Source: Edaphobacter paludis (GTDB lineage: Bacteria > Acidobacteriota > Terriglobia > Terriglobales > Acidobacteriaceae). From it: 64,000 nucleotides of DNA. The notes under the pieces are model-generated. The model saw nothing but the letters and a program-made list of their open reading frames with translations, was not told where the DNA came from and ran no database searches. Location of the stretch: positions 3,906,001-3,970,000 of the forward strand of contig NZ_CP121194.1 in assembly GCF_039993895.1 (NCBI RefSeq), in the 5' to 3' direction. Positions 59,075 through 64,000 of this stretch are shown here, one piece after another; the first letter of the stretch is position 1; every line of letters begins with the position of its first letter. The translations under genes were made by a program, and so were the position numbers.

Positions 59075-61450
59075 TCAATGAGCCTCCGACATGGAAAAAG
59101 GTCTCGAAGCAGTAGACGTAGCCCACGTCTTATTCGGCTTATCGCCCATCACAAAGCGCAACTCGCCTCCACCCATAATCTCCTCATGCTTTAGAAAACT
59201 GCGTATCAATGGCTTGCCATTCAAACTCACACTCTCCACATAAGGATGGTTCGCACTCAGCCTCTCCGCTACCACAGAGAACTTCTTCCCATTCGGCAGA
59301 TTCATCGTCGCCCGCTCCACAAATGGCCGCCCAATCACATACTCATTCGATGCAGGCGCAACCGGATAAAACCCAAGCCCAGTGAAGATCAGCCACGCCG
59401 ACATCTGCCCAAGGTCGTCATTGCCCACCAGCCCGTCCGGAGCAGGCTTGTACTGGCTCTCAACAATCTGGCCCAGCCTCTCCTGCGTCCGCCACGGCTC
59501 GCCCGCATAGTCGTAAAGATACGCAAGATGATGGCTCGGCTCGTTGCCATGAACATACTGCCCGATCATGCCAGCCATATCTTCCACATCCGCATAGTCC
59601 TTCGGATCGACCTTCGCGTCGAACATCGCATCCAACTTCGCGATCAGCTTCGCATCGCCGCCCAGCAACCGAATCATCCCCGCCTCATCCTGCGGCTGAT
59701 ACCACGAGTATTGCCACGCGTTGCCCTCGGTAAAGCCGCTATCCGCGCCAGCCCGCGCCGGATTGAAGGGCTCGCGATAGCTTCCATCCGCGAGCCGCGG
59801 ACGCGCAAACCCAACTGAAGTATCGAAGACATTCCGCCAGTTGCCGGCACGTTTCTCAAATCGCTCGGCGACATCGTTCCGCCCCAGCTTGCGCGCCATC
59901 TGCGCAATCGTCCAGTCGTCGAACGCATACTCAATCGTCTGCGAGACCGCCTCTCCATGCGAACCCGGCTTGCCCCCATCGACCGGCACATAGCCCAGCT
60001 TCATGTACTCCCCCAGATGCCCATAGGGAGCGTAATCAGCCGTCGCCACCATCGCATCCAGCGCCTTATTTGCGTCGAAGCCGCCGATGCCCTTCATATA
60101 CGCATCCGCAATCTCCGGCACTGCGTGATAGCCGATCATGCACCACGTCTCGATCCCCTGGAACTGCCACACCGGCAGCATCCCAAATGGGCTCTCCTGC
60201 TGCGAGGCCAGCATCGACCGCACCAGATCGCTGGTGCGCGTCTGCGGCTCAATCAGCGTCATCAGCGGCTGTTCCGCGCGATAGGTATCCCACAGCGAGA
60301 GGCTCGAAACAAACTGAAATCCCTGCGCACGATGCACCTGATTATCCGGCCCGCGATAGCTTCCATCCACATCCATCGCCAGGCTGGGAGCCAGCAGCGA
60401 ATGATACAGCGCCGTGTAAAGATTCTGCCGCATGGCTGGCTCGGCATCGAAGCTCACCGCTCGAAGCGCCTTCTCCCACGCACTTCGCGCCGCAGCACGC
60501 ACCGCATCGAAATCAAACCCCGGAACCTCCGCATCGAGATTCGCAATCGCGCCCTCTTCGCTCACCGGAGAGATAGCAACCTTCACCACAAGCGGCGCAC
60601 TCAACCTGCCGAAATCGAACGTGGCAATCAACCCACGCCCCTCCATCGCTTGCGTATCCTCGGGCGTATTGCCCGGGGTCTTGAAACCTTTGTAGTCAAT
60701 CGGCAGCGGCTCGCGGTCGACCAACTGGTGCCCGGTCACAGGCCGCGAAAAGCGCATGGCAAAGTAAAGCTGCCGTCCCGGAGCCCATCCCCGCGTCTCG
60801 CGCATCCCCGTCACCGTCCCATCCTGCCGAATGCGAACACGCGACCAAAGTACCTTGCCCGGATAGTTATAGATCGACGACCGCATATCCAGCAGCAGGT
60901 GCGCCTCTTTGTCTGCGGGAAAGGTATAACGATGCACGCCCACCCGCGCCGTCGCCGTCAACTCCGCGCGAACACCGTAGTCGCTCAGCGTCACCGCATA
61001 GTATCCCGGCGCAGCCTTCTCCGTTGCATGACTAAACCGCGACCGATACCCCGACAGCGGCTTGTCCGCATCGCCCGGCTCCAACCGAACCTCTCCGGCA
61101 ATAGGCTGAATCAAAAAGTCGCCAAGGTCCGAGTGGCCCGCCCCGGAAAAATGCGTCTCCGAAAACCCAAGAATGGTCGAGTCCTCGTAGCGGTATCCGG
61201 CAGCCCACTTGTAGCTGTGCTTGAAATTGTTGATCTGCGTATCCGGACTAAGCTGCACCATCCCAAACGGCACCGTAGCGCCCGGAAAGGTATGCCCATC
61301 GGCACCGGTTCCAATAAAAGGATTGACCGAGTCATACGCGCCCGGCTGACGCAGCGTCTGCGCGCAGGCCGGTCCCGCAAAAATTCCAATCGTAAGAGCA
61401 AAAAGACAGACTGAGCGCAGAGACGAGCAGACGAGTATAGAAGCAGGCAT
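59075..61450 (-). CDS. GH92 alpha-mannosidase, secreted
   Basis: Glycoside hydrolase family 92 protein of 791 residues, calcium-dependent exo-alpha-mannosidase class acting on fungal or host mannans. Hallmarks: VNPFIGTGADGHTFPGATVP, PFGMVQLSPD, FSETHFSGAG and a C-terminal domain with DDLGQMSAWLIFTGLGFYPV. Signal peptide cut near residue 30. The ATG at 61450 is taken; a GTG 6 bases before is possible. The 14-base gap to the TIGR03436 gene supports co-transcription. Specificity (alpha-1,2 versus others) cannot be told. Confidence 0.95.
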   Translation of the reverse strand: MPASILVCSSLRSVCLFALTIGIFAGPACAQTLRQPGAYDSVNPFIGTGADGHTFPGATVPFGMVQLSPDTQINNFKHSYKWAAGYRYEDSTILGFSETHFSGAGHSDLGDFLIQPIAGEVRLEPGDADKPLSGYRSRFSHATEKAAPGYYAVTLSDYGVRAELTATARVGVHRYTFPADKEAHLLLDMRSSIYNYPGKVLWSRVRIRQDGTVTGMRETRGWAPGRQLYFAMRFSRPVTGHQLVDREPLPIDYKGFKTPGNTPEDTQAMEGRGLIATFDFGRLSAPLVVKVAISPVSEEGAIANLDAEVPGFDFDAVRAAARSAWEKALRAVSFDAEPAMRQNLYTALYHSLLAPSLAMDVDGSYRGPDNQVHRAQGFQFVSSLSLWDTYRAEQPLMTLIEPQTRTSDLVRSMLASQQESPFGMLPVWQFQGIETWCMIGYHAVPEIADAYMKGIGGFDANKALDAMVATADYAPYGHLGEYMKLGYVPVDGGKPGSHGEAVSQTIEYAFDDWTIAQMARKLGRNDVAERFEKRAGNWRNVFDTSVGFARPRLADGSYREPFNPARAGADSGFTEGNAWQYSWYQPQDEAGMIRLLGGDAKLIAKLDAMFDAKVDPKDYADVEDMAGMIGQYVHGNEPSHHLAYLYDYAGEPWRTQERLGQIVESQYKPAPDGLVGNDDLGQMSAWLIFTGLGFYPVAPASNEYVIGRPFVERATMNLPNGKKFSVVAERLSANHPYVESVSLNGKPLIRSFLKHEEIMGGGELRFVMGDKPNKTWATSTASRPFSMSEAH

Positions 61451-61513
61451 AATCACGATTGTCTCAGCACAGCCCTCAAGTCAGAATCATCGAGGACAAA
61501 AAACTTACGTCAT

Positions 61514-62551
61514 TTAAAGCCCCGTCCGCTCCGCATGGGCGGCAATCGCACGATTTATCTCCAGCGCCAGCGCCAGCGCGGCGCGGCCATCCTCACCTGA
61601 GACGACCGGAGCCGAACGCTCATGCACGGCCTTCAGAAACGCTTGCACCTCCAGCCGCAACGGCTCACCCTGCTCGACCGCAACCTTAGTAAGCGAGAGC
61701 CCAGCCGAAGGATGCTGACCGCCAGCCTGCGCTGCCTGCGCCATGGCGGCAAGCTGAGCCGGGTCCATCCCGGCCGCAGCCGCCACGTCGATCATCAATA
61801 GGTCCTGCCGCGCAAAGTCGAGCGAGAGATACTGATGCGGCTGAAAGAACCGCAGCTTCCGCACCCTCTCCGTGCTCACGCGGCTGGCGGTAAAGTTGGC
61901 CACGCAGCCGTTCTCGAACTCCACCCGAACGTTGGCGATATCCACCTTGTTCGAGAGCACCGGCAGCCCCACCGCCCGCACCTCGCGCACCGGCGAGGCC
62001 ACCAGGCTGAGCACAATGTCCAGATCATGGATCATCAGGTCCAGCACGACATCCACATCGAGTGATCGCGGCGTGAAGACGCTCAGCCGATGGGCCTCAA
62101 AAAACATAGGACGGTGCAGATACCGCCGCGCCGCAGTCACCGCAGGATTGAACCGCTCCAGATGCCCTGCCTGCACAATGCGCTCATGCTTCCGCGCCAG
62201 TTCTAGAATCCGGTCAGCATCGGCGAGATTCGCAGCGAGCGGCTTCTCCACCAGCAGATCGACGCCCGCAGCCAGCAAAGGCTCCGCAGCCACAGCATGA
62301 TGAACCGTAGGCACGCAGATTGAAGCAGCATCCAGCTTGCCGACAGTGTCCAAACAAGCCTCGATGCTATCGAAGCCAGCGATACCAAAGTCGGCAACCG
62401 CCTTCTTTACGACAGCAATATCGCGATCGACAACAGCCACAAGCTGAATATCGCAGCCAGCATCCTGAAGCTCACGATAGACGCGGAGATGATTGCGCCC
62501 GAAGGCACCCGCTCCGACAACAGCGACACGCAGTGGATTCGTACCCGCCAC
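61514..62551 (-). CDS. Gfo/Idh/MocA-family oxidoreductase
   Basis: NAD(P)-dependent sugar dehydrogenase-like protein of 345 residues: Rossmann motif AVVGAGAFGRNHLRVYRELQ and the EKPLA motif with the expected lysine, then the alpha/beta substrate domain. Substrate is unknown; nucleotide-sugar 3-dehydrogenation or a sugar acid is likely. The GTG start directly follows the TAA of the small gene upstream (TAAGTG). Next downstream is the secreted GH92 gene, so a mannose-derived sugar is one idea. Confidence 0.92.
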   Translation of the reverse strand: MAGTNPLRVAVVGAGAFGRNHLRVYRELQDAGCDIQLVAVVDRDIAVVKKAVADFGIAGFDSIEACLDTVGKLDAASICVPTVHHAVAAEPLLAAGVDLLVEKPLAANLADADRILELARKHERIVQAGHLERFNPAVTAARRYLHRPMFFEAHRLSVFTPRSLDVDVVLDLMIHDLDIVLSLVASPVREVRAVGLPVLSNKVDIANVRVEFENGCVANFTASRVSTERVRKLRFFQPHQYLSLDFARQDLLMIDVAAAAGMDPAQLAAMAQAAQAGGQHPSAGLSLTKVAVEQGEPLRLEVQAFLKAVHERSAPVVSGEDGRAALALALEINRAIAAHAERTGL

Positions 62552-62773
62552 TTATTTGCTGGTTGGGTTGCTGATCGGCGCCTCGACAGCCTGGCGGCAA
62601 CGCGCATAAAGCTCGAGCAGATTCGTCACCTGATCATCGGATTTCGCCGTCGCCGTGACGCCAAAGCCGGTGGCACCGGCGCCTTTGCTGCCAACATTGG
62701 CCTGAGCAGCGACAAACTTAAGCAGATCGAGCGCGATATCTTCCGTGCGCCGCGCCGTTGTGGTCGATTCCAT
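62552..62773 (-). CDS. Small protein of unknown function
   Basis: Predicted 73-residue protein with an amphipathic helix near the start (RTEDIALDLLKFVAAQA) and a glycine-rich centre. GAGGAA lies 7 bases before the ATG at 62773, which is preferred to one at 62788. Its stop is directly joined to the oxidoreductase start. No family recognised; context between alr and Gfo/Idh may be conserved in relatives. Confidence 0.65.
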   Translation of the reverse strand: MESTTTARRTEDIALDLLKFVAAQANVGSKGAGATGFGVTATAKSDDQVTNLLELYARCRQAVEAPISNPTSK

Positions 62774-62839
62774 GAAGTCGTTCCTCATTTCTCTTTAGCC
62801 CGATGTTAATTGGCTGCGAGATAAGGCGCAAATGAGACC

Positions 62840-64000
62840 CTAACCAGCCGCATTCACCAGCCGAGGCTCAGCCCTCATGCCGCACACAATCTCGTAAGCG
62901 ATCGTATGCGCCAGCCGCGCATGATCGTCCGCCGTAATGCCATCGCCCAGCAGTACAACCTCATCGCAAACGCTTACGCCCGAAATGTCCGTCACATCGA
63001 CCACAGTGAGATTCATCGACACTCGGCCCACAATCATCGCCCGCCGGCCGCCAATCATCACCCATCCGCCCGGCGTAGCATCCGATGCGGACAACTCCCG
63101 CCGCAGCCCATCCGCATAGCCAACCGGCAGCAGAGCCAACCGCATCGGCCGATGCGCCGTAAAGATCGCGTTATACCCCACCGAATCGCCAGCCTGCACG
63201 TCACGAATGCCGATCACGCGAGTCTTCCACGTCATCACCGGACGAAGCTCAGGCCGCACCAGCGACCTCCCACCCTCAACCGGCAGACAATACCCATAGA
63301 GCGCAAGCCCACAGCGAACCATGGCACGCGCGCCGATGCCGGAAGCAACGCTCCGCAGCCAGACCAGCGAGCCGGGATCATGCACGCTAACCGCGCTGTT
63401 ATCGACCGTAGAAGAGTTCCCCGCATGAACCCACACTGGTTGCAGGCCCGCAGCCGCAACCTCGCCGATAGCCTGTTCAAACCGCACTCGCTGCCGCAGC
63501 GTAAGCGGTGAGTCCGCAACCTCCGACGAGGCAAAGTGCGTCATTACCCCATCCAGCCGCAAATTCGGCTGCACAACCAGCCACTTCAGCAGCTCCCGCA
63601 ATTCCGCACCCGGTGCAACGCCCTGCCGCGCCATGCCGGTATCGATCTCCAGATGCACCGCCAACGGCTCCGCACCGCGCTGTACAACCGCCTCAGCCAA
63701 CCATTCCATCTGCTGCCGAGTCCACACAATGGGCGTCAAGCCGTGGCGCACAATAGCCTCGGCATCCTCACGAAGCAGCCCCGACATCACCATGATCCTC
63801 GGCTGTCGCTTCTCAGAGATCCCGGCCACCGCTGCACGAACCGCCGCACCCTCCTCAGCATCCGTAACGCCGAGCCACTCCACCCCAGCCCGCGCCAGCA
63901 CCGGAGCGCATACCTTCGCGCCATGGGCGTAGCCATCCGCCTTAACCACGGCGAGAACCGTTACGCCGTCCCCCGCGCCACTCACGAGCGCCCTGTAATT
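62840..64000 (-). CDS. alr: Alanine racemase (N-terminus beyond window)
   Basis: PLP enzyme that interconverts L- and D-alanine for peptidoglycan. The visible 386 codons run without a start to the right edge: NYRAL at 63986-64000 is in frame and family-like, so the GTG at 63985 is not the true start. The PLP lysine lies in AVVKADGYAHGAKV, and the C-terminal beta domain has DSVGYNAIFTA and LLGDGITADDHAR. Several dozen N-terminal residues are probably missing. Confidence 0.96.
   Translation of the reverse strand, partial: NYRALVSGAGDGVTVLAVVKADGYAHGAKVCAPVLARAGVEWLGVTDAEEGAAVRAAVAGISEKRQPRIMVMSGLLREDAEAIVRHGLTPIVWTRQQMEWLAEAVVQRGAEPLAVHLEIDTGMARQGVAPGAELRELLKWLVVQPNLRLDGVMTHFASSEVADSPLTLRQRVRFEQAIGEVAAAGLQPVWVHAGNSSTVDNSAVSVHDPGSLVWLRSVASGIGARAMVRCGLALYGYCLPVEGGRSLVRPELRPVMTWKTRVIGIRDVQAGDSVGYNAIFTAHRPMRLALLPVGYADGLRRELSASDATPGGWVMIGGRRAMIVGRVSMNLTVVDVTDISGVSVCDEVVLLGDGITADDHARLAHTIAYEIVCGMRAEPRLVNAAG

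Noticed and set aside
59957..61414. Plus-strand frame of 485 codons antisense to GH92
   Set aside because: Composition dominated by Arg, His and Pro; the opposite strand encodes an unmistakable GH92 protein.
1..64000. CRISPR arrays, tRNA or rRNA genes, prophage or IS elements
   Set aside because: No regular spacer repeats, cloverleaf sequences, rRNA cores, integrases or transposases were seen on either strand.

Overview
The window reads as chromosomal DNA of an Acidobacteriota soil bacterium of the Terriglobales/Acidobacteriaceae type (Edaphobacter, Granulicella or Terriglobus-like). This is inferred from family content: two Oar-like TonB-dependent receptors with a carboxypeptidase-regulatory-like N-terminus, two VWFA-related proteins of the acidobacterial TIGR03436 type, a PEP-CTERM protein, plant and fungal polysaccharide glycosidases, and high-GC coding on both strands. 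About 58 protein genes are supported, two of them cut by the window edges. I see no rRNA, tRNA, CRISPR array, phage or IS element.

Layout. 1-9.4 kb: truncated TonB receptor, transaldolase, a FAH-fold hydrolase coupled to a fibronectin-type lipoprotein, an XRE-cupin regulator, a VOC protein, DinB-like protein and purD. 9.4-18.6 kb: divergent mntR/mntH with a twin operator, a GH79-like glycosidase, hslVU, and a second TonB receptor. 18.7-24.8 kb: a membrane hydrolase-like protein, the pyrR-pyrB-pyrC pyrimidine cluster, a zinc-ribbon membrane protein, a lipoprotein and a MerR regulator. 24.8-36.8 kb: yeiH with its LysR regulator, murJ, a TIGR03436 protein, fabF-acpP, a PEP-CTERM protein, rmuC, a DUF2278 protein and a BrnT-BrnA toxin-antitoxin module. 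36.8-44 kb: folP, PBP4-type dacB, TauE/SafE, a cytochrome c lipoprotein, a Yip1 protein and a split biotin carboxylase/biotin carrier pair. 44-52.5 kb: one long minus-strand run holding a HipA-like kinase with DUF3037, yajC-secD-secF, tonB-exbB-exbD-exbD and a TPR lipoprotein. 52.5-64 kb: M3 peptidase, HbpS/UPF0303 protein, FAD oxidoreductase, tgt, a second TIGR03436 protein, GH92 mannosidase, a Gfo/Idh/MocA oxidoreductase, a small unknown protein and truncated alr.

How it works together. Many genes serve envelope biology: peptidoglycan precursors and remodelling (alr, murJ, dacB), protein export (YajC-SecDF), outer-membrane uptake powered by TonB-ExbBD, and secreted glycosidases releasing sugars that the receptors could import. 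Regulation is visible in several places: paired DtxR-type operators between mntR and mntH, a palindrome before brnT, an inverted repeat before yeiH, a canonical promoter flanked by inverted arms before the first TonB receptor, and a strong hairpin between exbB and exbD.

No wholly new system is evident. The items most worth a second look are the overlapping HipA-like kinase/DUF3037 pair, HslV with a predicted 32-residue leader, the exbB-exbD intercistronic hairpin, the split acyl-CoA carboxylase alpha subunit, and a family of small hairpin repeats sitting mostly at convergent gene ends.
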